Of a DNA stretch of 64,000 bases, positions 44,677 through 55,600 are shown one piece after another. The notes below the pieces were generated by a model. The model saw only the letters and a list, made by a program, of their open reading frames with translations. It was not told the DNA's origin and searched no databases. Origin of the DNA: JAJRPT01 sp964465945 (lineage in GTDB: Bacteria; Bacteroidota; Ignavibacteria; Kapaibacteriales; UBA2268); the NCBI GenBank assembly GCA_964465945.1, contig CAYXMM010000002.1, positions 186,001 through 250,000 of the forward strand, given 5' to 3'. Made by a program: the position numbers and the translations under genes. How positions within the stretch are numbered: the stretch's first letter is position 1; each line of letters opens with the position of its first letter.

Positions 44677-45531
44677 TTAATGATATTTGTTAAAGATTTC
44701 ATTTGCAAAAATAAGACAATTATTAAGTTCATCTAAATTTATGCTGTTTTTAATTTGTTTTTGATTCATATAATCAATTAATTTTTCTGTTGGCATATTT
44801 CCAGTTAATTCATCTTTTGCCATAGGGCAACCACCATAACCTTTTAATGCACCATCAAATCTTCGGCAACCATTTCGGAAAGCAATATCTATTTTATCAA
44901 AATAATCATCATAAATAGTATGAAAATGAGCACCAATTTCAGTTGTTGGAAGCGATTGTATTATAGTTGAAAATAATAATTCTATATTTTGAGGAGATGC
45001 AATTCCGATAGTATCTGCAAGAGAAATAATACTTATTCCTTCTTCATACATTAATTCAGCCCAATTTGTAACTATATCAGGATGCCACTGGTCATTATAC
45101 GGATTACCAAAAGCCATCGATAAATAAACAACTAATTCTTTATTATGGCTTGTTGCTAACTCTTGCATTTCAAGAACTACATCAAATGAATCTTTAATAT
45201 TTTTGTTTGTATTTCGCATTTGAAAAGTTTCAGAAACTGAGAATGGATAACCAATATAATCTATCTCGTCATATTTAATAATATCTTCTGCACCACGCAA
45301 GTTTGCGCAAATTGCTAATAATTTTGTGTCGGAAAGTGATAAATCAATTCCTTCTAAAACTTCATTTGTATCTGCAAGTTGTGGAATTGCTTTAGGTGAG
45401 ACAAAAGAGCCAAAATCAAGAGTATCAAATCCAACTTTAAGCAGAGAATTTATATAATTAATTTTAGTTTGAGTTGGTATAAAATCTTTTATACCTTGCA
45501 TAGCATCTCTTGGGCATTCTATTATTTTCAT
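44677..45531 (-). CDS. hydroxymethylglutaryl-CoA lyase family protein
   Basis: A 284-residue HMGL-like TIM-barrel enzyme that cleaves HMG-CoA to acetoacetate and acetyl-CoA, a late step of leucine breakdown. The catalytic Arg-Asp pair is in ECPRDAMQG (Arg8, Asp9), the metal histidines in GAHFHTIYDD, the catalytic cysteine in GGCPMAKDELTGNMPTE. The first motif differs from the common PRDGLQ, so a related acyl-CoA lyase function is possible. Its start overlaps the uvrA stop by four bases. Confidence 0.85.
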   Translation of the reverse strand: MKIIECPRDAMQGIKDFIPTQTKINYINSLLKVGFDTLDFGSFVSPKAIPQLADTNEVLEGIDLSLSDTKLLAICANLRGAEDIIKYDEIDYIGYPFSVSETFQMRNTNKNIKDSFDVVLEMQELATSHNKELVVYLSMAFGNPYNDQWHPDIVTNWAELMYEEGISIISLADTIGIASPQNIELLFSTIIQSLPTTEIGAHFHTIYDDYFDKIDIAFRNGCRRFDGALKGYGGCPMAKDELTGNMPTEKLIDYMNQKQIKNSINLDELNNCLIFANEIFNKYH

Positions 45532-48314
45532 AATTTAACTTTTTGTTTTTTATAAAATTCATTTAAAGCAATACCTGTAAACCCAAGTTTCCTTTGAGCG
45601 ATTTCATAAGGCGTTCCTTTATCGACAATTAGACCACCCTTTGCTCCTGCGTCTGGACCTAAATCTATGATATAATCAGCATTTGCTATTACATTTAAGT
45701 TATGTTCAATTATTATTACAGAATGCCCATTTTCGACGAGAGAGTTTAAGCATTTTAATAGTTTCGCAATATCCTCTAAATGCAAGCCAGTTGTTGGTTC
45801 ATCGAAAATAAATAATTTATGTTGAGAAGTGCTATCATCTAAATGATTTGCGAGTTTTATTCTTTGTGCTTCTCCACCTGAAAGCATAGTTGATGGTTGC
45901 CCTAATTTCAAATAACCAAGTCCAACATTTGAGAGTATTTGTAATTTCTTTTTAATCTTGTCATTATCTTTAAAAAAGTCAAGGGCTTGATCTATTGTCA
46001 TTTCTAAAACATCAACAATAGACTTATCTTTATACTTAATCATTCTTGCTTCACGCTTATAACGTGTCCCATTACAATCTTCACAAACTAAGGATACATC
46101 AGAGAGAAATTGCATATCGACAGTAACGTATCCTTCGCCTTCGCACTTATCACATCGACCACCAGGAACGTTGAAAGAGAAAAACCCAGGAGTTAATCCA
46201 AGTTGTTTGCTATACTGAGTATGAGCAAATTGCTCACGTATGTAATCAAATGCTTTGGTATATGTTACAGGAGTACTTCGCGAGGATCTACCAATAGAGG
46301 ATTGGTCAACCATTTCGACTTCGTTGATTAAATTCCAATTTGAAATTGTCCCAAATACGCCAATTTCATTTACACTTTGCCCTAAACTTAATTTGAGAGC
46401 AGGGTAGAGGACTTCATTTATCAAAGAACTTTTTCCAGAACCAGAAACACCTGTTATTACAGACATTACCTCTAATGGAAATTTTAATTCATCAATTTTT
46501 AAATTATTATGTCTTACTTTTTCTAAGTTAATACTTGAATTAAATGAACGGAATTTTGATTTCAATTCAATTTTCTTTTTACCTGTAAGGTATTGACCGG
46601 TTAATGAATTTTTATTCTTAGACACATCTTTTGTTTCTCCAGCATAGACAATTTCGCCTCCTTCATTTCCTGCCTTAGGTCCAATATCAATTAAAAAATC
46701 AGATTCTGCAATTATATCAGGGTCATGTTCTACAACAATTATAGTATTTCCAATATTTCTTAATCTTTTTAAAATACTTACTAATCTGTCAGTATCTCTT
46801 GGATGTAATCCGATTGACGGCTCATCTAAAACGTATAATGTTCCTACAAGACTTGACCCTAGCGCAGAAGATAGGTTTATTCGCTGAAATTCACCACCAG
46901 AAAGAGTATGAGCCATCCTGTCTAAATTCAAATATTCAAGTCCAATTTCAATTAGTAAAGATAAACGCCAAAGAACTTCTTCTAAAATCTGACTTATCAC
47001 TCCGCGTTCATAGTCAGAAAAATTAACTGATTTTAACCAATTGTATAAATCAACTAATGGCATATTAACAATTTCTGGAAGATTTTTATTGTGAACGAAA
47101 ACTTGACGAGCAGAATTTCTTAATCGAGAGCCATTACACTCATCACATTTTGTATATGCCCTATACTTAGATAAAAAAACTCTATTTTGAACTTTGGAAT
47201 TATTTAATTCTAAATTGTTAAAAAATGGTTTTATACCTATATAATGTTGATTTCCATTCCAAACTTCGTTTAACTCCTCTTTTGTAAGTTCTATGTATGG
47301 GACATTTATTCTAATTTTACTATAATCTGCATAATCAATTAAATTTCTAAAAATAAGTTTATTAGAATCAGTATTAAAAGGTGCGATTGCTCCATTTTTT
47401 AATGATAGTAACTTGTTTGGGACTATTAAGTCTTCATCATAACCTATTGAACGACCAAACCCTTGACATTTAGGGCAAGCCCCAAATGGATTATTGAATG
47501 AAAAAAGACGTGGTTCTGGTTCAATGTATTCAATTCCAGATTCGCTATCTTCATATTTGTTGCTATATTTAAAAAACATTTTATCAGACAATCGTAAAAT
47601 CTCAATCCGCCCATGCCCGTTCATAAAAGCATGCTCTAATGAGTCAGTTAATTGAGATATAAATTCTAAATCATTTGAAACTTTTAATCTATCAGCAAGA
47701 AAATAAAAATCATTCTCTCCTAATTCTAAAGGAATTTCATCTTCGGTTGTGTCTAATATTTTAAGAGAATCTTTTAAAAGAATTCTAAAATACCCATTAT
47801 TACGTAGATTTACAATTTCCCGATTTACATTAGTTGAGTTTTGATGAATTTTAAAAAGTAAATAAATTTTTTCACCATTATCCCAATTTGAAACTTCTTT
47901 AGCAACCGATTGAGGGGAGTCTTTTTTAACTAAATTCCCTGATTCTTTGCAGTAGGTTTTTCCAATTCGTCCCCAAATTAATCTAAGGTAATCGTATATT
48001 TCTGTTGTAGTCCCAACAGTTGACCTTACATTCTTAGAAGGTGAATTTTGTTGAATTGCAACAGCAGGAGGCAAGCCGTCTATGCTTTCAACATTTGGCT
48101 TTTCTAATCTCTCTAAAAATTGACGTGCATAAGAGGAGAGGGACTCTACAAATCTTCTTTGCCCTTCTGAATAAATTGTATTAAAAGCTAAACTTGATTT
48201 CCCAGAACCACTTAGACCAGAAACAACAGTAAATTTATTACGTGGAATATCTACATTAATCTTTTTTAAGTTGTGAACTTCAGCCCCTTTGACTGAAATG
48301 TATTTTATACTCAT
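45528..48314 (-). CDS. uvrA: UvrA excinuclease ABC subunit A
   Basis: The damage-recognition ATPase of nucleotide excision repair. Two ABC modules are present (Walker A GLSGSGKSS near 33-41 and GVSGSGKSS in the second half; signatures HTLSGGEFQRI and TMLSGGEAQRI; DEPSIGLHPRD, DEPTTGLHLED). The second zinc finger is intact (CDKCEGEGY ... CEDCNG). In the first zinc-finger region, only the CPKC pair after LFSFNNPFGA remains; the upstream CxxC pair of E. coli UvrA is replaced by EDSESGIEYIEPEP. 928 residues is normal. It heads a six-gene operon. Confidence 0.95.
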   Translation of the reverse strand: MSIKYISVKGAEVHNLKKINVDIPRNKFTVVSGLSGSGKSSLAFNTIYSEGQRRFVESLSSYARQFLERLEKPNVESIDGLPPAVAIQQNSPSKNVRSTVGTTTEIYDYLRLIWGRIGKTYCKESGNLVKKDSPQSVAKEVSNWDNGEKIYLLFKIHQNSTNVNREIVNLRNNGYFRILLKDSLKILDTTEDEIPLELGENDFYFLADRLKVSNDLEFISQLTDSLEHAFMNGHGRIEILRLSDKMFFKYSNKYEDSESGIEYIEPEPRLFSFNNPFGACPKCQGFGRSIGYDEDLIVPNKLLSLKNGAIAPFNTDSNKLIFRNLIDYADYSKIRINVPYIELTKEELNEVWNGNQHYIGIKPFFNNLELNNSKVQNRVFLSKYRAYTKCDECNGSRLRNSARQVFVHNKNLPEIVNMPLVDLYNWLKSVNFSDYERGVISQILEEVLWRLSLLIEIGLEYLNLDRMAHTLSGGEFQRINLSSALGSSLVGTLYVLDEPSIGLHPRDTDRLVSILKRLRNIGNTIIVVEHDPDIIAESDFLIDIGPKAGNEGGEIVYAGETKDVSKNKNSLTGQYLTGKKKIELKSKFRSFNSSINLEKVRHNNLKIDELKFPLEVMSVITGVSGSGKSSLINEVLYPALKLSLGQSVNEIGVFGTISNWNLINEVEMVDQSSIGRSSRSTPVTYTKAFDYIREQFAHTQYSKQLGLTPGFFSFNVPGGRCDKCEGEGYVTVDMQFLSDVSLVCEDCNGTRYKREARMIKYKDKSIVDVLEMTIDQALDFFKDNDKIKKKLQILSNVGLGYLKLGQPSTMLSGGEAQRIKLANHLDDSTSQHKLFIFDEPTTGLHLEDIAKLLKCLNSLVENGHSVIIIEHNLNVIANADYIIDLGPDAGAKGGLIVDKGTPYEIAQRKLGFTGIALNEFYKKQKVKL

Positions 48315-48434
48315 TTTTCCAATATTTTTATGACTTTATTAAGACGTATTAAATTAATTAAATTTTAACTTTGTGGAAAAGATTTTTATTTAATGTTATT
48401 TTGCTTTCAATACAGATTTTAAAGCAATTATTCT

Positions 48435-48444
48435 TAATTTGCAT
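48435..48444 (+). promoter_or_regulatory. candidate promoter motif TAATTTGCAT for rsmB
   Basis: Exact copy of the ten-mer found before three other genes; it ends 28 nt before the start. Confidence 0.4.
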
Positions 48445-48472
48445 TTCTTATTATAAAATTTTATAAATTATT

Positions 48473-49846
48473 ATGTTAGAAAGCGAAGCTCCTGATAAAA
48501 TTTACGAAAAAGATGTAAATCCTGCAAGATTGATTGCTGTGAAAATATTGAATAGATTAGAAAGAAGTGGTTCTTATATTGATAAGCTTGTTGATTTTGA
48601 ACTGAATTCTGGAAATCTATCGGACTTAGACAAAGCTCTTTTACAAGAAATAGTTTATGGCGTAACAAGATGGAAATCAAAGTTAGATTGGGTTCTTATT
48701 GGATTTTTCCATGGTGATTTTCAAAAATGCTTCAATTATGTTAAAAATGCTTTAAGAATTGGATTATACCAAATTTTATATTTGGATAAAGTTCCAAATT
48801 CTGCTGCCATTGATGAAGCAGTAGAAATTGTAAAACGCAAACAAGGCAAAAAAACCGCTGGTCTTATAAACGGCGTCCTTAGAAATATCGCTCGAAATGT
48901 AGAGAATATCCGCTATCCAAAAGAAAACGAAGATAGAGCATTTTATATTTCTGTAATGGAATCTCACCCCAAATGGATGGTCTCTAAGTGGGTTACAAGG
49001 TTTGGTGAAGAAGATGCTATTAAGTTATTGAAAAAGAATAATGAAATTCCACAACAAACAATTAAATTAAATCCTCTAAAGATTTCAAGAGACGAAATTT
49101 TCCAATTATTTAAAGAGCATAATGTTGATTACTTAGAATCTGAATTTATTGAAGGATCAATTAAAATTCTTACAACAAAAATTAAAATGCAAAAGACTGA
49201 TTTATTCAAAGATGGAAAGATTACAATTCAAGACACATCTGCTACTTTAGCGGCTAAATTACTTGGTGTGAAAGAAGGCGAGAGAGTTTTAGATTTATGC
49301 GCAGCGCCTGGAGGAAAAACAAGTCAATTTGCTGAAGATTCGAATGGAAAAGGTGAAATTATTGCTGTTGATTTATTTGAAGCAAGGGTTAATTTAATTA
49401 ATGAAAATATTAAGAGATTAGGTTATAAAAATGTTACAGCAATAACTTCCGATATTCGCAACTTAGAGATTGAAGGTGAGTTTGATGCAGTTCAAGTTGA
49501 TGTGCCATGCTCCGGATTAGGAACGATTTCTAAGAAACCTGATATTAAATGGTCATTTGAAAGGGAAAACTTATTAAAATTGAGTAAAATACAATTAGAA
49601 TTTTTAGAAAAAGCAGCAAATTATGTTAAAATTGGAGGAAGAGTTGTTTATTCTACTTGCACAATTGAGAATGAAGAAAATGAAGATGTGATTACAAAAT
49701 TTTTAGAAAAAAATAAAGACTTTGAATTAGATAATGCCGAGAATTATATAAGTAAAAAAGTTTGCTTAAATGGTATGATGCAAACTTTCCCACATTTACA
49801 CAATACCGACGGTGCTTTTGCAGCAAGGTTAAAAAGAATTAAATAA
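48473..49846 (+). CDS. rsmB: 16S rRNA (cytosine-C5)-methyltransferase RsmB family
   Basis: A 457-residue protein with an N-terminal NusB-like domain (RLIAVKILNRLERSGSYID ... LDKALLQEIVYGVTRWKS; about 15-155) and a C-terminal Rossmann methyltransferase domain (LDLCAAPGGKTSQFAED, ITSDIRNLE). The two catalytic cysteines are in DVPCSGLG and VYSTCTIENEENE. Together these match RsmB/Sun, which methylates C967 of 16S rRNA. It is divergent from uvrA and ends just before a hairpin shared with speA. Confidence 0.92.
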   Translation: MLESEAPDKIYEKDVNPARLIAVKILNRLERSGSYIDKLVDFELNSGNLSDLDKALLQEIVYGVTRWKSKLDWVLIGFFHGDFQKCFNYVKNALRIGLYQILYLDKVPNSAAIDEAVEIVKRKQGKKTAGLINGVLRNIARNVENIRYPKENEDRAFYISVMESHPKWMVSKWVTRFGEEDAIKLLKKNNEIPQQTIKLNPLKISRDEIFQLFKEHNVDYLESEFIEGSIKILTTKIKMQKTDLFKDGKITIQDTSATLAAKLLGVKEGERVLDLCAAPGGKTSQFAEDSNGKGEIIAVDLFEARVNLINENIKRLGYKNVTAITSDIRNLEIEGEFDAVQVDVPCSGLGTISKKPDIKWSFERENLLKLSKIQLEFLEKAANYVKIGGRVVYSTCTIENEENEDVITKFLEKNKDFELDNAENYISKKVCLNGMMQTFPHLHNTDGAFAARLKRIK

Positions 49847-49860
49847 AGAAAAAAAAATGA

Positions 49861-49887
49861 GTTACACCTATTCTAAATAGGTGTAAC
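49861..49887. terminator. terminator hairpin overlapping the speA stop
   Basis: A perfect 12-bp stem (GTTACACCTATT / AATAGGTGTAAC) with a CTA loop. The speA stop codon TAG and its last codons lie inside it. On the minus strand it is followed by a run of nine T, making it an intrinsic terminator for speA. Confidence 0.85.
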
Positions 49888-51757
49888 CATATAAACCAGA
49901 ACGATAGTTCGCTAAATATTCTTTTCCTTCAACTGCACTGATAACTCCTGATTTCACAGATTTAGAAACCCATGTCTCCATTTGTTTAACAAGCGATTTT
50001 GCGTTATATCCAACATAGGAAAGAACTTCGTCAACAGCTTCACCTTCAATTATTTTTGAAATTTTATATGAATCTTCAGTTATTTCTACATGGGCAACAT
50101 TTGTATCGCCAAATAAATTATGTAAATCACCTAAAATCTCTTGATAAGCACCAACCATAAATGTAGCTAAATAATAAATTTCACCTTTTTTAAGCTTATG
50201 TACAGGTAACCATTTTTCAATATAGTTATTTGCCACAAAGCGGTTCATTTTACCATCGGAATCGCAAGTTATATCTTGAATTGTCGCTCTGTTTTCAGGA
50301 TACTCATTTAGTCTATGTATTGGCATAATTGGGAAAATTTGCTCAATAGCCCATGAATCAGGAACTGATTGGAAAATAGAGAAATTACAAAAATATTTAT
50401 CAGCTAAGAGAATAGAAGCTTGTTCGAGTTCTTCTGATTCTATATTGTTTTCAATAGATAAGTTTCTAAATTTTTCAGCAATAGACCAGAATAATCTTTC
50501 TGTTAAAGCTCGTGTATTTAAGTCTAAATTAGTGAGAGTAAATAAAGTATTATTCTCATCTCTTATCTGATTTGCATCATGCCAATGCTCAAACATATTT
50601 TTAAATTGAATATTTTTATAAATTTCATACAATTCTTTAATATTTTCATGAACATCTTTATCCGGTTTAAAAGTTTTGTCGATTTTCGGTGGCGTCATTG
50701 TCTCTAACACATCAAAAATTAACACTGAATGATGAGCAGTGATAGCTCTTCCACTTTCAGTAATAATTTTAGGGTGAGGCAAATTATTCTTATCGGAAAT
50801 ATTAACCATGGCAAAAACTATATCGTTAGCATATTCTTGTATATCATAATCCATTGAAGATGAGTTTGTAGAGTTTGTTCCGTCATAATCCACTCCAAGC
50901 CCGCCTCCAACGTCAACAAATTCTACATTACAACCAAGTTTTCTTAATTGATAATAATATTGTGCAGCTTCTCTCAGTGCAATTTTAATCCTTCTAATTT
51001 TAGTTATTTGAGAACCCAAATGAAAATGAATTAATTTGACACAATCAAGATAACCTTCCTCTTTTGCAACTTCAACAGCATCAATTAATTCAGATGGACT
51101 TAATCCGAATTTGCTTTTATCTCCACCCGAATCTTCCCAACGACCTGAGCCGGAACTTGTTAATTTTATTCTTATCCCAATATTTGGTCTAACGTTTCTT
51201 TCTTTTGATATTTTTAGAATTAATTTTAATTCATTAAGTTTCTCAACTACAATATAAACATCGCGACCCATTTTTTTTGCAAGCAGAGCAAGTTCAATAA
51301 ATTCAGCATCTTTATATCCATTGCAAATAATCGGCGCATCGTCATTTTCAGCTAGAGCTAAAACAGCGTGAAGTTCTGGCTTAGAGCCAGCTTCTAAACC
51401 AAGATTATATTTTTTAGAGCATTTAACTACTTCTTCAACTACCTGCTTTGTTTGATTTACTTTAATAGGGAAGACTGTATAAGTTTCAGAGCTATAATTA
51501 AATTCTTTTGCGGCACTATCAAAAGCGCTTGAAATACGTTTTATCCTATCTTCCATAATATCAGGAAATCTTAACAAAATTGGAGAATTTATATCTTTGA
51601 ATCCTAATTCGTCAATAATTTCAATTAATGAAACAGAATTTCCATTTGTTGGTGATTTAACGCGAACATTGCCGTTTTCATCGATAAAAAAATATTCAGC
51701 ACCCCAACCATCAAGGTTGTATGTTTCAGATGCTTTTTTAATACTCCAATTTTTCAT
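49868..51757 (-). CDS. speA: biosynthetic arginine decarboxylase
   Basis: A PLP fold III enzyme that converts arginine to agmatine for polyamine synthesis. The PLP lysine is in VFPIKVNQ (near residue 98), with SKPELHA, KLIHFHLGSQI, EFVDVGGGLGVDYDGT and ITESGRAITAHHS as further landmarks. 629 residues is usual for SpeA. The C-terminal VEGKEYLANYRSGLYGYTYLE is conserved. It follows an outer-membrane protein gene after 22 bases and probably shares its promoter. Confidence 0.95.
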   Translation of the reverse strand: MKNWSIKKASETYNLDGWGAEYFFIDENGNVRVKSPTNGNSVSLIEIIDELGFKDINSPILLRFPDIMEDRIKRISSAFDSAAKEFNYSSETYTVFPIKVNQTKQVVEEVVKCSKKYNLGLEAGSKPELHAVLALAENDDAPIICNGYKDAEFIELALLAKKMGRDVYIVVEKLNELKLILKISKERNVRPNIGIRIKLTSSGSGRWEDSGGDKSKFGLSPSELIDAVEVAKEEGYLDCVKLIHFHLGSQITKIRRIKIALREAAQYYYQLRKLGCNVEFVDVGGGLGVDYDGTNSTNSSSMDYDIQEYANDIVFAMVNISDKNNLPHPKIITESGRAITAHHSVLIFDVLETMTPPKIDKTFKPDKDVHENIKELYEIYKNIQFKNMFEHWHDANQIRDENNTLFTLTNLDLNTRALTERLFWSIAEKFRNLSIENNIESEELEQASILLADKYFCNFSIFQSVPDSWAIEQIFPIMPIHRLNEYPENRATIQDITCDSDGKMNRFVANNYIEKWLPVHKLKKGEIYYLATFMVGAYQEILGDLHNLFGDTNVAHVEITEDSYKISKIIEGEAVDEVLSYVGYNAKSLVKQMETWVSKSVKSGVISAVEGKEYLANYRSGLYGYTYLE

Positions 51758-51779
51758 TTTTCAATCCTAATAAAGTAAA

Positions 51780-52574
51780 TTAAAAAGTAAAATTAATTCC
51801 ATTTCTTATTTCAAAATCGTAAGTTTTCAATTCAGGTAAAGGCGGTTGAGAATCATATCTATAATTAAATTGAAACACAAAAGTTAAAAGTTCACTAACA
51901 TTAAAGTTCATAGAAGATATATTTAAAATTCTATAATCATCTTTATTAAAAATATTCTGTTGAAAGTACGTAACAGAAGTAACATTATATTTTTCTGAAG
52001 GTATCCACGTTATATTCAAGTAACTTGCAGAACGTATGAGATTTGTACTATAGTTTTTAGGAATATTTAAAAGCTCATTTTCATACATTAGACCAGTACC
52101 AGCATATATATTTAAAATCCTTTTTGACGAATCAGATTTTCCTTTAATATCAAAAGAAAATCTTAATCCACCACCAACTATATTCCTATCTTTTAACCTA
52201 CGAAAGTAATCGAATTGCTTTTGAGCGTAAACTTCTTGTGAAAAGTATTTAGTCCAAAATTTTAAAAAACGTAGATGTAAAAAACCAGATCTTTGGAAAA
52301 CTCCCTTTGAATTATCTTGATAATTAAGATTTCCTACACCATAAGCATGATACTTGTCAGATAAAGTATCAAGACGATAAGCAACGGATAGAGCAAAAAA
52401 CTCAGTATTCCCTTTTCGCAGTCCGATAGTTGTTTGTAAATTTTGACTTAATCCAACTTTCATATCAATTTTTCGTAATGACTCCGTATCTACTTGTGAA
52501 ATGGCATCATTTGCTCTAAAAAAAATGATAGAAAAGAAGAATAAAATAATAAATTTAAAAGATATATTTCTCAA
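51780..52574 (-). CDS. outer-membrane beta-barrel protein, DUF481-like
   Basis: 264 residues with a signal peptide (about 1-26) and about ten amphipathic beta strands ending in an aromatic residue (FEIRNGINFTF). The segment YAQKQFDYFRRLKDRNIVGGGLRF is like the Q..YD.FR.L..R...G.G.. pattern of DUF481-type outer-membrane proteins. Its function is unknown. It is upstream of speA in the same direction. Confidence 0.6.
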   Translation of the reverse strand: MRNISFKFIILFFFSIIFFRANDAISQVDTESLRKIDMKVGLSQNLQTTIGLRKGNTEFFALSVAYRLDTLSDKYHAYGVGNLNYQDNSKGVFQRSGFLHLRFLKFWTKYFSQEVYAQKQFDYFRRLKDRNIVGGGLRFSFDIKGKSDSSKRILNIYAGTGLMYENELLNIPKNYSTNLIRSASYLNITWIPSEKYNVTSVTYFQQNIFNKDDYRILNISSMNFNVSELLTFVFQFNYRYDSQPPLPELKTYDFEIRNGINFTF

Positions 52575-52611
52575 TCTTGAATTAAATTATTAATTTGAAA
52601 TTTTCTATTTT

Positions 52612-52619
52612 CAAAATTA
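52612..52619 (-). promoter_or_regulatory. TAnnTTTG promoter box for the outer-membrane protein and speA
   Basis: TAATTTTG on the minus strand ends 37 nt before the start codon. Confidence 0.45.
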
Positions 52620-52642
52620 TAAAATTTTAATTGGAATATTAA

Positions 52643-55600
52643 ATGAATAATAAACAAATCAAATATATTTTTGGAACGCTGGCATTCGTATTGTCATCAA
52701 TAGTATATTTAATGACGGTTCAAGACTCAGTTCCTTTCTGGGATTGTAGTGAATTTTCTGGTGCTGCGATATGGCAACAAGTTCCACACCCTCCAGGGGC
52801 ACCTTTGTTTTTAATGATTGGGAAGATGTTTGATTTGCTTATCCCTTTTGGTGATCCAGGTTGGAAAATAAATTTGGTTTCAGTTTTTTCAAGTTCAACA
52901 ACAGTATTTTTATTATATTTAATTACTAATTATGTAATTAAGAATATAAAAGGAGCTGAACCACAAAGTATAGGTGAAGCATTTGCTGTATATGGCTCTT
53001 CATTTGTTGGTGCTGCTGCTTTTACTTTTAGTGATACTTTTTGGTTTAATGCTGTTGAATCAGAAGTTTATGCTATGGCAACATTATTTGTTGCATTAGT
53101 AGTTTATTTAATGATGTTATGGAATGATAAAGCAGATGAAGTTGGTAGCGAAAAGTACTTGATGCTTATTGCATATATAATTGGACTTTCGACTGGGGTT
53201 CATTTATTAGCTATTCTAACAATTTTCTCAATTACTTTTGTTGTATATTTCAGAAAATATGAATTTTCTTGGTTAGGTTTTGCTATAGCTGGTGTGATTT
53301 CTTTAGTTATTTTTGGTATTATTTACCCTGGTGTAGTTAAATGGATACCGGCTTTACTTGCAGGGCATTCACCAGGTAGAAATGAAGCGAGAGAGTATTA
53401 TATTGAAAATAGTACAGGTTTGATTGTGTTCGCTATTGCATTGATTTTAGGTATTTTAGGACTATTCTTCTGGGCTTATAAAAACAATAGAAAAACTTTG
53501 TCTTTAGTTAGTTCAGCGTTCTTATTAGTAATTTTAGGATATACTACTTATACTCAAATCTTAATTCGTTCAAACTCAAACCCGCCAATGAATGAAAATG
53601 AGCCAAAATCATTTACAGAATTAGCATCGTACCTTGGTCGTGAGCAATATGGAAGTTTACCAAGCTGGCCTCGAAGAGCGCAAAATGAAGAAAGATTTGT
53701 TCAAGAATATTTAAGAAAAAATGCTGATGGTTCTTTTTATTATGGTCCTTGGAAAGAACCCGGAACAATGCGTGTAACAAAAAAAGATGGTAGAAGTTTT
53801 GGGGCAGAGGACTGGGGGGCTATAACACCTTTCAGTAATGCAGATATTTTCTGGGGTGAAATTAATTACCTATGGAAATATCAAATCGACCACATGTTTA
53901 TTCGATATTTTATGTGGAATTTTTCTGGAAGAAATTCCGATATTCAAGATGCAGATGATGTGTTTTTAACTGCTGATGAGAAGGCAGTCAAAAGAGATAA
54001 TTTCGGCAATGGTTATGCTGATTTGTTTCCAATAAACTTCTTTGCTTTACCATTAATTTTCGGATTATTTGGGCTGTTCTATCATAGTTCAGAAGATAAG
54101 AAGATGGCGTTTGCTTATATTTTAATGTTTTTAATGATGGGTGTGCTTGCAGCAATAGCACAACAGCAGCAGAATCCTCAACCAAGAGAAAGAGATTATT
54201 TTTACACTGGTGCTTTTCTAATTTTTGCAATGTGGATTGGAATGGGAGTTTATGGCTTGATTACTTCAATTTCTAAAAAGAATTTTAGTGTTGGAATTAG
54301 TCTTGGTGCTGTAGTTGTTTCTACGCTACTTGTTCCTTTTAATATGGCTTATGGTGGCTGGAAATTACATGATAGAACAGGAAATTTTGCACCTTTTGAT
54401 TATTCGTATAATATCCTTCAATCAGCAGAGAAGAATGCAATTATATTCACAAATGGAGATAATGATACTTTTCCTGTCTGGTATATACAAGATGTTATGG
54501 GTGTAAGAAGAGATGTTAGAATTGTTAATTTGTCTCTTGGAAACACTTTATGGTATGTAGATCAATTGAAAAATAGGAAACCTTGGGGGGCTGAAAAAAT
54601 TCCTTTATCATTCTCAGATGAATCTTTAAAAGTTAAAGACGAAAACGATCCAAAAGCTCTTTCTTATGAATTATCAAATTTAAGAACTTTAAAATTTCCT
54701 GTTCCAACAGAAATTCTTAAAAAATATACAAAAGATGCCAATATTATTGCAAGTGGTGAGTTTAACGCAACAATATCCGGAAGACCTTATGGTGAAGATA
54801 CATATCTTTATAGAGTGCAAGATAAAGTGATTTTTGAAATATTAAAACAAGAGAAATTTAATCGACCAGTTTATTTTTCAACGACTGTTGGTCCAGATGC
54901 TTTTGCTGGGCTTGAACCATACTTCAGACATGAGGGCATGCTTATGAGAGTTTGCCCAGCGCCTCAAAATGGTTCTGATAGAACTCCTTCTGTTGATATT
55001 GAAATTATGCTTCAATGCTTGATGAATGTTGATAATTCTGATAAATATAGCAAAACTCCAAAATATGGCTTTAAGTTAAGAAATTTCAATAATAAAGATG
55101 TTTATTATGATGAAGTGCATAGAAGATTGTCATCGACATATAGAGAATTATATATGATGCTTGCAAAAGCGATTATAAATGAACGTGATGATAAAAAACT
55201 AGCAGTAAGCGTTTTGAATAAAATGGATGAATTAGTATCAAACTCACAATTCCCTATGCCATATTATACTTCTTATGAAATTTCTGAATTATATAAAAAC
55301 TTAGGTGATAAAGACCAAGCTCTTAAATATAGACAAATTGCATTAGCCGACTTAAATACTATCGTTAATAACGATGATATCGAAGCAAGAATAAAAATGA
55401 TGGAGGCAACTCAACGAATTATGGGACCTCATAGATTAACTGCCATGATTTATTCTGATAATAAGCAATTTATGGAAGCAAGGGAAGTTACTAAGAAATT
55501 CATTCAATTTTTAAATAAATACCAAAATGCAGCCCCTGATGCTCAATCGCAACAAATGATTCAAGTTGGAATACTTGATGCAGAACTTCAATTAACTGAA

